DNA of 64,000 bases from Imperialibacter sp. EC-SDR9 (GTDB lineage Bacteria > Bacteroidota > Bacteroidia > Cytophagales > Cyclobacteriaceae), in assembly GCF_902498805.1 (NCBI RefSeq), contig NZ_LR701591.1, positions 1 through 64,000 on the forward strand, given 5' to 3'. The position numbers and the translations under genes were made by a program. Below the pieces are notes generated by a model that was given only the letters and a program-made list of their open reading frames with translations, was not told where the DNA came from and did not search any database. This document shows, in pieces, positions 9,403 to 17,701 of the stretch (the first letter of the stretch is position 1; the number at the start of each line of letters is the position of its first letter).

Positions 9403-10260
9403 TTGCTTTCAATTCATAAACCCTTTGATGCTAAAAGGAGTATCGAAGTTCGGGGACAAATCATATCGCTGGAATATCCATGCGTGATGGGCATTGTTAA
9501 CTTCACTCCCGACTCGTTTTATGATGGAGGGCGATTAAAGACTGACAGTGATATCCTGGCTCTCGCCGAAAGGCATTTAACCGACGGGGCCACTTTTCTT
9601 GATATAGGCGGTTATTCCTCTCGCCCTGATGCTGATCATATTAGTGAAGAAGAAGAGCAGCGGCGGGTTGGCCATGTAGTTGCTACTGTCATCCGACAGT
9701 TTCCCCAAGCTATTCTATCAGTGGATACCTTCAGAGCGTCAGTTGCCAAAGCAGCTCTTGATGCAGGTACTCAAATGATTAATGATATTTCGGGAGGAGA
9801 ACTGGACGCTGAAATGTTTTCATTAGTAGCGGAGCGGAATGTTCCTTACATTCTCATGCATATGAGGGGCACACCGCAGACGATGAAGCAGATGTCGGAT
9901 TATGAGGATGTTTTACAGGAAGTTTGTGACTACTTTAGTAGCAAGCTTAACTATTTACGTTCGAATGGCGTGAAGGACATTATCATCGACCCTGGTTTTG
10001 GGTTTGCAAAAGGGCCTTCTGTCGGCTTTGAGTTACTAGGAAAGATGTCGTTTCTCAAAGCATTGGGTGCTCCCGTTATGGTGGGGTTATCGAGGAAGTC
10101 GATGATTTATAAAACACTTGAAATAAATGCGGAAGAAGCGCTGAATGGCACAACAGCTTTGCATATGATTGCGTTAGAGAATGGGGCGAATATTCTGAGG
10201 GTACACGATACAAAAGAGGCTATTGAGGCCATAGAATTATACAGGAGGGTATATACTTGA
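9403..10260 (+). CDS. folP: Dihydropteroate synthase
   Basis: FolP condenses para-aminobenzoate with 6-hydroxymethyl-dihydropterin pyrophosphate in folate synthesis and is the sulfonamide target. The protein is 285 residues. Signatures visible include MGIVNFTPDSFYDGG (about 29-43), DIGGYSSRPDA (about 67-77), NDISGG (about 127) and IIDPGFGFAKG (about 189-199). It ends within the start codon of cdaA, a common Bacteroidota arrangement. Confidence 0.96.
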   Translation: MLSIHKPFDAKRSIEVRGQIISLEYPCVMGIVNFTPDSFYDGGRLKTDSDILALAERHLTDGATFLDIGGYSSRPDADHISEEEEQRRVGHVVATVIRQFPQAILSVDTFRASVAKAALDAGTQMINDISGGELDAEMFSLVAERNVPYILMHMRGTPQTMKQMSDYEDVLQEVCDYFSSKLNYLRSNGVKDIIIDPGFGFAKGPSVGFELLGKMSFLKALGAPVMVGLSRKSMIYKTLEINAEEALNGTTALHMIALENGANILRVHDTKEAIEAIELYRRVYT

Positions 10261-11144
10261 TACTAGCGTTCAAAATTGGGTTTTTAGAAATTGGATGGGT
10301 TGATGTCATCGACATAGGCTTTGTGAGCGTGCTCCTGTACCATGTGTACAAGCTCATGAGGGGGAGTGTGGCCATCAGGGTTTTTTTAGGCTTCTTGTTT
10401 CTCTACCTGGTTTACCTGGTGGTGAGGGCCGCCGAAATGGAGCTATTGTCGATCATTCTTGGTCAATTCATGGGAGTGGGTGTGCTGGCAGTCATTATCT
10501 TGTTTCAGCAGGAAATCAGGAAGTTTCTGCTGATTATCGGGCGTACCACCGCATTTGACAAGGAAAGTTTCTTCAAATCGTTTGGCGTCTTTTGGCGCAG
10601 CTCATCTGCTAGTAATAAATTTGACGTGACTCCTTTGGTAGAGGGGATGAAGAGCCTGGGTGGATCAAATACCGGCGCTCTAATGGTGGTTTCTAAGAAC
10701 ACCGAGCTCAAGTTTTATGCAGAATCCGGTGACAGAATGGACGCCATACTCTCCAAAAGGCTGCTTCTCTCTATATTCAACAAATATAGCCCACTGCATG
10801 ATGGCGCTGTAATCGTTTACGAAGGGAAGATAGTGGCCGCAAGGTGTATTTTGCCCGTAACCGAAAGAGACAATTTGCCAGCTCAGTTCGGGCTCAGGCA
10901 TCGGGCGGCAATAGGAATGTCGGAGCAGACAGACACGTTGATTCTGGTGGTTTCAGAGGAAACAGGTCAGCTTTCTGTCGTGAGGAACGGAAGAGTATTC
11001 TACAACCTGGCACCTCAGGACATTAGAAAGAAAATCAACGACTACCTTTCAGAAAACGAGGACGAGGAGCTGCTTTCTGAAGCAAATAAGGCAGCTGCCG
11101 CCGAAGCCGAAAAACCTCTAAAAAAGGAAAAGACCTCTGCTTAG
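10257..11144 (+). CDS. cdaA: Diadenylate cyclase CdaA
   Basis: The enzyme makes cyclic di-AMP from two ATP, a second messenger for potassium and cell-wall homeostasis. Three hydrophobic segments cover about residues 5-85. The DAC domain follows with the catalytic motif HDGA (PLHDGAVIVY, about 180) and RHRAA (about 218-222). A charged Glu/Lys tail follows. The start must be TTG at 10257, overlapping the folP stop as TTGA. The next ATG (residue 35) would remove the first membrane helix. Length is 295 residues. Confidence 0.93.
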   Translation: MILAFKIGFLEIGWVDVIDIGFVSVLLYHVYKLMRGSVAIRVFLGFLFLYLVYLVVRAAEMELLSIILGQFMGVGVLAVIILFQQEIRKFLLIIGRTTAFDKESFFKSFGVFWRSSSASNKFDVTPLVEGMKSLGGSNTGALMVVSKNTELKFYAESGDRMDAILSKRLLLSIFNKYSPLHDGAVIVYEGKIVAARCILPVTERDNLPAQFGLRHRAAIGMSEQTDTLILVVSEETGQLSVVRNGRVFYNLAPQDIRKKINDYLSENEDEELLSEANKAAAAEAEKPLKKEKTSA

Positions 11145-12427
11145 TGATGGTCGGCATTTACTGGCTTTTCTAGCCGCACGCCGAACGAATACTCCAGCAG
11201 TTTGCGTACGGTGAGCCCCTGAAACAGGATAGATAACACAACAACTGTATAAGTCATTGTGACAATGATGTCTTTTCCCTCAAACTCTGGGAGCGACAGC
11301 GACAATGCAATAGGTATGCCTCCCCGGAGCCCGCCCCAGGTCATGATTGTAACGGAGTGTTTTTCGAAATGATGTTGTTTGAAAACAGACATGAGCTTTA
11401 TGGGGATTCCTACACTGATAAACCGGGCTACCAAAATCAACGTAAAAGCAAAAAAGCCTGCTGCGAAATAGTCAAGCCGGATGGTAATGACCAACATTTC
11501 GAGCCCGATCAACACAAAAAGCATAGCATTTAGAGACTCCTCCATCAAACTCCAAAACTTAAACACGTAGTCGCTGGTGACGCTGGTGATATAGTTTCCC
11601 CGTCCTTCGTTTCCTATAATCAGCCCGGCCACTACTGCAGCCTGCTTGGCAGAGATGTGGAGTATTGTTGCAATTTGTGCTCCTGTTAGTACCAGAGCCA
11701 GCGTAACCAGGATCTCCAGTTCCGATTGATCGTTGTCGATGTACTTAAGCAGCCGGTAGCCAACAAAACCAAGGATAAGCCCAAGTATGATTCCACCCCC
11801 AACATCGAGGGAAAATATAAAGCCGACATCCCAGAAGCTGATTCTGTGGTCTTCGCCGGTATGAGCAAGGTCGAGCAACGTAAGGGCCAGCACCACAGCC
11901 ACGCCATCATTGAAAAGTGACTCGCCGGAGACTTGAATGGCCAGTCTTTTGGATAAGTTATACTTCTTGATGGTCGATGTGAGAGCGATCGGATCAGTGG
12001 GCGATATCAGGGCACCAAAGACCAGGCAATAAATCAGGTCAAGATGGATGCCGGAAAACTTCAGAATGTAGAAAATGCCAAGGCCCACGATGACCGTGGA
12101 AATGAAAATACTGGCCGTGGCTAATATTAACACAGGCCATTTCTCCTGAGCAAGTTTTTTGAAGTCGATTTGGAGTGCTCCTGCAAAGAGCATGAAAATG
12201 AGCACTACCTGATAGAGGACATCGGAATAGTCGTAGTTTTCCATGACACGCTCGGTGCCTATGATGAAATCGGGGAACAGCCAGCCAGCCACTAAAATGC
12301 AAAAGGACAGGCAAAGCGCCATTAACATCAGCCCAATGGAAGAGGGCAATTTGATGAAGTATGTGTTTACGTATATAAAGATGCCTGCCAGGCAGACAAA
12401 AATTGCGACTATATCAAGTATATGCAT
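11141..12427 (-). CDS. Cation:proton antiporter (CPA1/NhaP type)
   Basis: The 428-residue integral membrane protein has about 12 predicted helices. It shows the CPA1 features GALISPTDPIAL (about 133-144) and FNDGVAVVLAL (about 170-180, with the ND pair in the ion-binding core). A glycine-rich helix WGGLRGGIPIALSLS lies at about 370. It exchanges protons for sodium or potassium across the inner membrane for pH and salt balance. It converges on cdaA with a 4-bp overlap. Confidence 0.92.
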   Translation of the reverse strand: MHILDIVAIFVCLAGIFIYVNTYFIKLPSSIGLMLMALCLSFCILVAGWLFPDFIIGTERVMENYDYSDVLYQVVLIFMLFAGALQIDFKKLAQEKWPVLILATASIFISTVIVGLGIFYILKFSGIHLDLIYCLVFGALISPTDPIALTSTIKKYNLSKRLAIQVSGESLFNDGVAVVLALTLLDLAHTGEDHRISFWDVGFIFSLDVGGGIILGLILGFVGYRLLKYIDNDQSELEILVTLALVLTGAQIATILHISAKQAAVVAGLIIGNEGRGNYITSVTSDYVFKFWSLMEESLNAMLFVLIGLEMLVITIRLDYFAAGFFAFTLILVARFISVGIPIKLMSVFKQHHFEKHSVTIMTWGGLRGGIPIALSLSLPEFEGKDIIVTMTYTVVVLSILFQGLTVRKLLEYSFGVRLEKPVNADHH

Positions 12428-12497
12428 AGAAGGCCTTCAATGCCGGGTAATTTTTTTATTGATAATAACTATGCAGGTGATTTAGATAAAATTTGCC

Positions 12498-12505
12498 CAA
12501 ATTTA
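12498..12505 (-). promoter_or_regulatory. Candidate antiporter promoter -7 element
   Basis: On the minus strand this reads TAAATTTG, matching TAnnTTTG, about 70 bp upstream of the antiporter start. No good -33 box is evident. Confidence 0.4.
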
Positions 12506-12642
12506 GTGTATTATGAATAAATGACCCGTTTTTTTTTACGGTTACTCAAAACTTGTACGAATGCGGTCTTTTGAGTTCCAGACGTAAATTGTGTCAAAAG
12601 CGGATTAACCCGATCTCAGTAGCGTATGACCATCAGTTTTTT

Positions 12643-13170
12643 ATGAAGAAAGAAAAGCTAAAGAAGCAATTTGAGGTGTTGCGGGAGAAAAGGGAACAGC
12701 TATTTAAAATAGTTACGTCGGTAGATGCAGCCTTGTTGGATCGGCCACCTTCGGAAGGCAAATGGAGCATACTGCAAATTCTTTATCATGTGAAGGCATC
12801 TGAGGCAGGAACGCTGCGCTACATCGACAAAAAGTTGTCGTTTTCGCCGGATGGGCTTCCAAACTCATCTTTTCTTTCGGGAGCAAAGTTGGTGTTGCTC
12901 GAAATTACTTTGAGGTCTCCCCTAAAGTTCAAAGCCCCTAATGGACTAGATGTGTTTCCTGAGAAGTTGGCGCTGGAAGAAATCAAAGCAGACTGGGATC
13001 GATGCGATGAGGGCTTTCTGCAACTTATTGATCGCCTCCACGAACACAAGCTTGGCTGGCAGCTTTTCAAGCATCCCATTATTGGGCGGCTCAATATGCA
13101 GCAGACGATCAAGTTTATGGTCAGTCATTTTGACCACCACGCACGTCAAATAAAGCGATTAATGAACTGA
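12643..13170 (+). CDS. DinB-like four-helix protein
   Basis: The 175-residue soluble protein fits the DinB/YfiT-like metal-dependent four-helix bundle. It has helical heptads, RPPSEGKWSILQILYHVKASE at about 27-47 with the first His of the presumed metal triad, and a C-terminal SHFDHHARQIKRL supplying further His residues. Relatives include thiol (bacillithiol) transferases. The substrate here is unknown. An in-frame ATG 90 bp upstream exists, but the added residues (Cys/Arg-rich) do not look like part of the fold, so I start at 12643. Confidence 0.82.
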   Translation: MKKEKLKKQFEVLREKREQLFKIVTSVDAALLDRPPSEGKWSILQILYHVKASEAGTLRYIDKKLSFSPDGLPNSSFLSGAKLVLLEITLRSPLKFKAPNGLDVFPEKLALEEIKADWDRCDEGFLQLIDRLHEHKLGWQLFKHPIIGRLNMQQTIKFMVSHFDHHARQIKRLMN

Positions 13171-13251
13171 TTTTCTTTCAGTCAAAAAATCATTGAGAAA
13201 AAAGCCGACCATTGGAAGGGTCATTCCTATAAATGCGAGTAAGATTGTCAT
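13159..13251 (-). CDS. 30-residue hydrophobic peptide, translationally coupled
   Basis: The frame encodes 30 residues: a hydrophobic stretch MTILLAFIGMTLPMVGFFLN and a short charged tail. One membrane helix is likely. The start is unusually well supported. The codons for the last residues of the upstream Hpt-like gene contain AGGAGGT, 5 bases before this ATG, and that gene's TAA ends one base before the ATG. Strong Shine-Dalgarno sequences are uncommon in Bacteroidota. The end overlaps the 3' end of the convergent DinB-like gene by 12 bp. No function is recognised. Confidence 0.5.
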   Translation of the reverse strand: MTILLAFIGMTLPMVGFFLNDFLTERKSVH

Positions 13252-13252
13252 T

Positions 13253-13597
13253 TTATACCTCCTGTGTTTGTAGTTGCGTTTTTATATTTTCTATTAGCTG
13301 GTAAATTTCTTTTTCCAGGGACTCAAGTTGATGGTCTAGTTCCCACTGACCCTGGCTGGCAAGCTCAGATATCGTCGATATTTTCTTCGAAGTCATTTCA
13401 TCACTCAAAAGCTCAAGTAGTGTTTTTGATTTGTGCTTGATGAAGTTTAACCAATACAAATTTTTAGTTTCGATCCCTTCTTTGATACAAGACAAATAGT
13501 TTGCCAATTCCCCGGTGCTTTGCTCAATAAAAGTGTTAATGAAAGCTTCATCACCTTCTCCAAGCTGAAGTACCTGACTAAAATTCGTTGATGTCAT
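13253..13597 (-). CDS. Hpt-like helical protein
   Basis: A 114-residue, all-helical, Cys-poor cytoplasmic protein. The pattern DEAFINTFIEQSTGELANYL followed at about residue 53 by FIKHKSKTLLELL resembles a histidine phosphotransfer (Hpt) domain, whose phosphorylated His sits in an AHxLK-type motif. By that reading His54 would be the phosphosite. The surrounding consensus is weak, so this is an inference from spacing and helix pattern. No kinase or response regulator is adjacent. It is co-transcribed with the 30-residue membrane peptide that follows. Confidence 0.55.
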   Translation of the reverse strand: MTSTNFSQVLQLGEGDEAFINTFIEQSTGELANYLSCIKEGIETKNLYWLNFIKHKSKTLLELLSDEMTSKKISTISELASQGQWELDHQLESLEKEIYQLIENIKTQLQTQEV

Positions 13598-13617
13598 TTC
13601 TTTAATTTTTTCTGATT

Positions 13618-13649
13618 CAAAGGTACGGCGAGTTGGTGGTCTGGAACTG
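13618..13649 (-). promoter_or_regulatory. Candidate promoter of the Hpt-like gene
   Basis: On the minus strand TACCTTTG (13618-13625) matches TAnnTTTG exactly, 21 bp upstream of the ATG. A TTC that could serve as the -33 element lies 18 bases further upstream. Confidence 0.5.
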
Positions 13650-13859
13650 TGATAGTATTGTGATTACTTACATGGATGACAAGGATTTGGAAATTCAGCT
13701 TTTCTCGTTGAAAGATGTGTCTTGAGTATAAAAGGGCACTTTTTTGAAAAAAGGATAAAGGATTCTTTTTGCTGCGAAAAAGGTGAAAACTTCATTTTAG
13801 CGCTAAAAACTACTCACACTACCACTCAGCACATTCTCTGTGAACTTCGTAAAGCATCG

Positions 13860-13890
13860 TTTCAGGCTAACATATTAACCCCTATTTTTG
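13860..13890 (+). promoter_or_regulatory. Candidate promoter of the ABC operon
   Basis: TATTTTTG at 13883-13890 matches TAnnTTTG, and TTTC at 13860-13863 lies at the right distance for a -33 TTTG-like box. Transcription would start only about 10 bases before the ATG at 13906, giving a very short leader. The rest of 13598-13860 holds nothing else I can support. Confidence 0.5.
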
Positions 13891-13905
13891 ACCCGACTTA
13901 GTTTT

Positions 13906-14532
13906 ATGATAAGCGTACAAAGCGTTATTTACACCTATGGGCCAGCCAAGGATCTGATATTTCCTGATTGGGAAATCGAGCAGGGCAAGCATAGCCTGAT
14001 TCTGGGCGGTTCCGGGTGTGGCAAAACCACTTTGCTTCATGTGCTGGCGGGGCTTCGAACACCGACAGCCGGTATTGTGAAAGTAGCAGGTCAGGTGCTT
14101 TCTGAACTCGGAGGTCATAGAATGGATGTATTCAGGGGCAAGCATATTGGGCTTATTTTCCAAAAGCCTCACTTGCTGAGTGTATTAACAGTTGAGGACA
14201 ATTTGCTGCTTGCTCAGTATATGGCTGAGCTCCCTCAGGACAAAAAAAGGATACGGGATGTGCTTGATGTTCTTAACCTGTCGGATAGAAGAAATGCGAA
14301 GGTCTATGAGCTAAGTCAGGGTGAAGCCCAGCGAATAGCGATAGCAAGGGCTGTACTAAACAAACCACAAGTGATTCTGGCCGATGAACCTACTGCCAGT
14401 TTGGATGACGACAACAGCGAAAAGGTTTTGAATATCCTTGAAGAACAGGCAAATGTGTATAATGCTACACTCGTTATCGCCACGCATGATCAAAGGGTGA
14501 AGAGTCGATTCCCGCACCAACTCAAGCTTTGA
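13906..14532 (+). CDS. ABC transporter ATP-binding protein (LolD/MacB type)
   Basis: The 208-residue ATPase has Walker A GGSGCGKTT (about 37-45), the signature LSQGEAQR (about 135-142), Walker B VILADEPTASLD (about 155-166) and a switch His in IATHDQ. It belongs to the LolD/MacB class that energises FtsX-like permeases, and the next gene is one. I prefer the ATG at 13906 over an upstream TTG at 13888 because that codon lies in the promoter -7 element. Confidence 0.92.
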   Translation: MISVQSVIYTYGPAKDLIFPDWEIEQGKHSLILGGSGCGKTTLLHVLAGLRTPTAGIVKVAGQVLSELGGHRMDVFRGKHIGLIFQKPHLLSVLTVEDNLLLAQYMAELPQDKKRIRDVLDVLNLSDRRNAKVYELSQGEAQRIAIARAVLNKPQVILADEPTASLDDDNSEKVLNILEEQANVYNATLVIATHDQRVKSRFPHQLKL

Positions 14533-14540
14533 ATAGAGAT

Positions 14541-15791
14541 ATGAACCTTTTCGTTTTAAGCTGGAAGTACATAAAAGGCAAGCCGCTGAGTACAGCACTC
14601 AATGTGCTATTGCTGTCGTTCGGAATAGGCATTATTGTCGTTTTGCTTCTTGTAAGTCAGCAGGTGGAGGAAAAGCTCTCCGAAAATGCCAGCGGAATTG
14701 ATCTTGTGGTGGGGGCCAAAGGCAGCCCTCTTCAAATAATACTCGGAAGCATCTACCATATTGACTACCCAACGGGGAACATACCTCTCAATGAAGCAGC
14801 CAAACTGGCCAGGAACAGGCTGGTAAAAAACGTGATTCCACTAGCGCTGGGGGATAGCTACAAATCTTTAAGAATTGTGGGCTCGACCAGGGGATTTGCT
14901 GAGCTGTACGGCTTGGTCCTTGATGAAGGAGCACTCTGGGCGGACGACTACGAAGTAACACTCGGGGCAGCTGCCGCACAAACGTTGAGCCTGGCAGTTG
15001 GCGACACCTTTTTTGGAGAACACGGCATGGCTGATGGGGGAGAAGCGCATGACGCCCATGCCTATAAAGTAGTGGGAATACTACAGCCCACGGGCAAGGT
15101 GGTGGACAACCTTATTTTAACAAGTATTCCAAGTGTATGGCTGATGCATGGTCATGATGAAGAAGAGGACGGGCATGAGAACTTGCCGGATACGGTGGCG
15201 ATTGAAGCTTTGGGAATAGCAGTTACGGCAGAGCAGCTTGAGGAAAAAGAGGTGACTTCATTGCTGGTGCAGTATCGGGGGCCGATGGCGGCAGTGCAGC
15301 TTCCCCGCATGGTGAATACGCAAAGCAGCATGCAGGCAGCTTCACCGGCTTTTGAAACAGCCAGGCTTTTCTCATTGATTGGCATCGGGGTCGATGTGGT
15401 GCAAGGCTTTGCTTATCTGGTTATTGTGATGGCTGGACTGAGCATTTTCATAGCATTGTACAATTCGCTGAAAGAGAGGCAGTATGATCTCGCCATTATG
15501 CGGTCGTTGGGGGCATCCAGGCTCAGGCTATTCATTCACATTGTTATGGAGGGCGTTATCATCACGTTGCTGGGAGCCGGGGTTGGTTTTGTGCTGGGCC
15601 ATGGGGTAGTAGAAATACTTGCTCAATTCATTTTGAAAGGGTCGTCTGCTAGCATAACCGGCCTTGTATTTTTGCCTTCCGAACTTTACATATTATATAT
15701 AAGTTTACTTTTGGGAGTGATAGCTTCTCTTATTCCGGCTATCAATGCCTATAAGACTGACATTTCTGAAGTACTTGCTAAAGGAGCATAA
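14541..15791 (+). CDS. FtsX/MacB-type ABC permease with His/acidic loops
   Basis: The 416-residue permease has one N-terminal helix (about 17-40), a large periplasmic domain (about 45-280) and three C-terminal helices (about 285-410) of the FtsX family. The periplasmic domain contains two clusters suited to metal binding: GEHGMADGGEAHDAHAYK at about 160-178 and LMHGHDEEEDGHENL at about 200-215. Together with the ATPase, the DUF3299-like protein and a lipoprotein, this resembles the Vibrio ZrgBCDE zinc-linked system; that parallel is inference. I start at ATG 14541; a TTG at 14529 overlaps the ATPase stop. Confidence 0.87.
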   Translation: MNLFVLSWKYIKGKPLSTALNVLLLSFGIGIIVVLLLVSQQVEEKLSENASGIDLVVGAKGSPLQIILGSIYHIDYPTGNIPLNEAAKLARNRLVKNVIPLALGDSYKSLRIVGSTRGFAELYGLVLDEGALWADDYEVTLGAAAAQTLSLAVGDTFFGEHGMADGGEAHDAHAYKVVGILQPTGKVVDNLILTSIPSVWLMHGHDEEEDGHENLPDTVAIEALGIAVTAEQLEEKEVTSLLVQYRGPMAAVQLPRMVNTQSSMQAASPAFETARLFSLIGIGVDVVQGFAYLVIVMAGLSIFIALYNSLKERQYDLAIMRSLGASRLRLFIHIVMEGVIITLLGAGVGFVLGHGVVEILAQFILKGSSASITGLVFLPSELYILYISLLLGVIASLIPAINAYKTDISEVLAKGA

Positions 15792-15794
15792 ATT

Positions 15795-16256
15795 ATGAAG
15801 AGAATATTCATCGCAGTGGCTTTTCTTATCGTTGGCATGTCGTATTTGTCGCATGCGCAGGACAACAATAAATCGCTGGCTACAGCCAACTGGGCTACCC
15901 TGGCTAAGGTAACTTACAAGGTAGGTAAAGACGAATATGGAGAGCTGAGCATTCCAGTGTTTGGTGATGAGATTCAAAAACTTGCAGGCAAGGAAATTGA
16001 GCTTCCAGGTTATATCATCCCTTTCGATGGGATGTTTAAGCCGGATCATATCATTCTGTCGTCGTTGCCTGTTGCGGCGTGCTTTTTCTGCGGCAGCGGT
16101 GGCCCTGAATCGGTGATTGAAATTTATCTTAAGGAGCCAATTAAGTATACAGCCAACGGAATTAAGGTGAGAGGTAAACTTGAGCTGAATGAAACGGATT
16201 ACAACCAGCTGATGTATATTCTGAAGGATGCTGTGATGGTAGGGCCGGCGAACTGA
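15795..16256 (+). CDS. Secreted DUF3299-like protein
   Basis: A 153-residue exported protein with a signal peptide (1-22, ending SHAQ). The mature part has WATLAKVTYKVG, then IELPGYIIPFD and a Cys pair ACFFCGSGGPES at about 94-105, a layout like DUF3299 proteins found beside ABC transporters. The Cys pair may bind metal. It follows the permease by 3 bp and belongs to the same operon, so it is probably a periplasmic partner of the transporter. Confidence 0.7.
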   Translation: MKRIFIAVAFLIVGMSYLSHAQDNNKSLATANWATLAKVTYKVGKDEYGELSIPVFGDEIQKLAGKEIELPGYIIPFDGMFKPDHIILSSLPVAACFFCGSGGPESVIEIYLKEPIKYTANGIKVRGKLELNETDYNQLMYILKDAVMVGPAN

Positions 16257-16281
16257 TGCAAACGAAGAGAGTAAAAAACCA

Positions 16282-16707
16282 ATGGCTATGAAAATGAAAA
16301 AGGTGGTGTTTCTTCTTTTCATGGTGGCAACGGCCACTGCGTGCTCCAATGAACAAAAGGAGCAAAAGGATGCCTTGATGGCTGAAGTGATGGCGGCGCA
16401 TGATGAGGTAATGCCTAAGATGGGAGAGCTGAGAAAGACGGCGAAAGCATTGCAAGCAAAGGCTGACTCGCTGGCTGCTTTAACTGATCAGGACTTTTCG
16501 GCCGAAATAAACACTTTGAGACAGACAGCTAAAAGAATTGAAGACGCCAATGAAGTTATGATGGAATGGATGAGGCAGTTTGAAATGCCTGACAATGAAG
16601 CGCCAATAGCTGAAGTCTTGGTCTACCTGAAGGATCAAAAGGAAAAAATCGACAAGGTAAAAGACGAAATGCTGAAGTCGCTGGAGGAGGGGAAGGCATT
16701 GGAATAG
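16282..16707 (+). CDS. Coiled-coil lipoprotein
   Basis: The first 20 residues end in a lipobox (TATAC), so the 141-residue precursor becomes a lipoprotein of about 120 residues. The mature part is almost entirely helical and charged, rich in Met, Lys and Glu, with predicted coiled coil over about 35-140. Bacteroidota homologues are often labelled viral A-type inclusion protein, a name without functional meaning. As last gene of the ABC operon it may be an envelope-anchored accessory factor. Confidence 0.75.
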   Translation: MAMKMKKVVFLLFMVATATACSNEQKEQKDALMAEVMAAHDEVMPKMGELRKTAKALQAKADSLAALTDQDFSAEINTLRQTAKRIEDANEVMMEWMRQFEMPDNEAPIAEVLVYLKDQKEKIDKVKDEMLKSLEEGKALE

Positions 16708-16761
16708 TACTAGCCTATTTTTGGCCTGCGGAGTGACAGATAAAGGATACAACAAATAAAA

Positions 16762-17568
16762 CTATCGCCCGAAGGAGACTCTCCCGCAAAGCTCCAAAAG
16801 CTTTTTCTTTGGTATTCTCTCAAATTTTACCTTGAAGAGGTCGTATCTGGGTTCAACGTAGTAAACTGGTAAACGAGGGTATTTGTCTATTATGGTGTTG
16901 AGTAAAAGACTTCTCTCGGGAGTTAAGTCTTCGAAGACTTTGAATCCGATATAAACTGCCTCAACTATGTTTGGGTCGTATGTCCATTTCCTTTCCTTGC
17001 CCTCCGGCCCTATGTATACTAACCTGACCTCTTTTTCATAACTCCACCTTTTATGCTTGATGATAGAAAGGTATAAAGTACGGAACTCGCTTCTTATTTT
17101 CTTTGACTCTATTACTTTGTTTACGTATGCTACTTCTCCACAATACTGAAGCTTAAATTCTTTAGAACCGAATGCTTTTTGCCTGGGAAGCCCCTTGATT
17201 TTGACAGCAAAGCCATCGAAACCTTTCGCATAATGCCCCCACATCAGGACATCATCTTTTTTGGTTGAAAAGCAGCTGATGCCGACTTTAGAGTATTCAT
17301 TTTTAACCTTGTTGCTTATTGGATCAATCAATTTTGTATTAAAATCAAATGGGTCATTGAAGCTATTTGGACTGGAGAGCCAAAAATAGTTGCTTGCAAA
17401 TGCGTCTAAGCTATTAATGCCAAGAGGAAAAAATTTGAAAACGCTTTTTAGGTAGGGCCCTCTAGGTTCATTTTTATAAATAACCTCTATAGGCATACTT
17501 CCGTCTGTTCGCATTGAAAGTCGGAGTTTGTAATTATTGGCGATTATCAGTTCTTCCAAGGGCCACAT
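16762..17568 (-). CDS. DUF2971 domain protein
   Basis: The 268-residue cytoplasmic protein has the DUF2971 pattern: FWLSSPNSFNDPFDFN (about 60-75), GISCFSTKKDDVLMWGHYAKG (about 96-116) and KEVRLVYIGPEG (about 179-190). Proteins of this family have no known function and tend to sit in variable genomic spots. The gene stands alone between two operons. The true start may be ATG at 17496, since residues 1-24 do not look like the family N-terminus. Confidence 0.8.
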   Translation of the reverse strand: MWPLEELIIANNYKLRLSMRTDGSMPIEVIYKNEPRGPYLKSVFKFFPLGINSLDAFASNYFWLSSPNSFNDPFDFNTKLIDPISNKVKNEYSKVGISCFSTKKDDVLMWGHYAKGFDGFAVKIKGLPRQKAFGSKEFKLQYCGEVAYVNKVIESKKIRSEFRTLYLSIIKHKRWSYEKEVRLVYIGPEGKERKWTYDPNIVEAVYIGFKVFEDLTPERSLLLNTIIDKYPRLPVYYVEPRYDLFKVKFERIPKKKLLELCGRVSFGR

Positions 17569-17673
17569 GCCAATCGTTAAAGATTTATCATTCTGATTCT
17601 AAATTATTGACGTCCTATAATTTACTCTTAAAGTGGTTACATCTACGATTCTTGGTACGAAAAAGTAATATAG

Positions 17674-17700
17674 AAGGCTGTGAAATTGCAGCCTTTTTCT
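17674..17700 (+). terminator. Hairpin with T run between DUF2971 and cytochrome c genes
   Basis: AAGGCTG at 17674-17680 pairs with CAGCCTT at 17689-17695 and is followed by TTTCT on the plus strand. The stem could also slow minus-strand transcripts leaving the cytochrome c gene, where the T run is weaker. Confidence 0.45.
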
Positions 17701-17701
17701 A

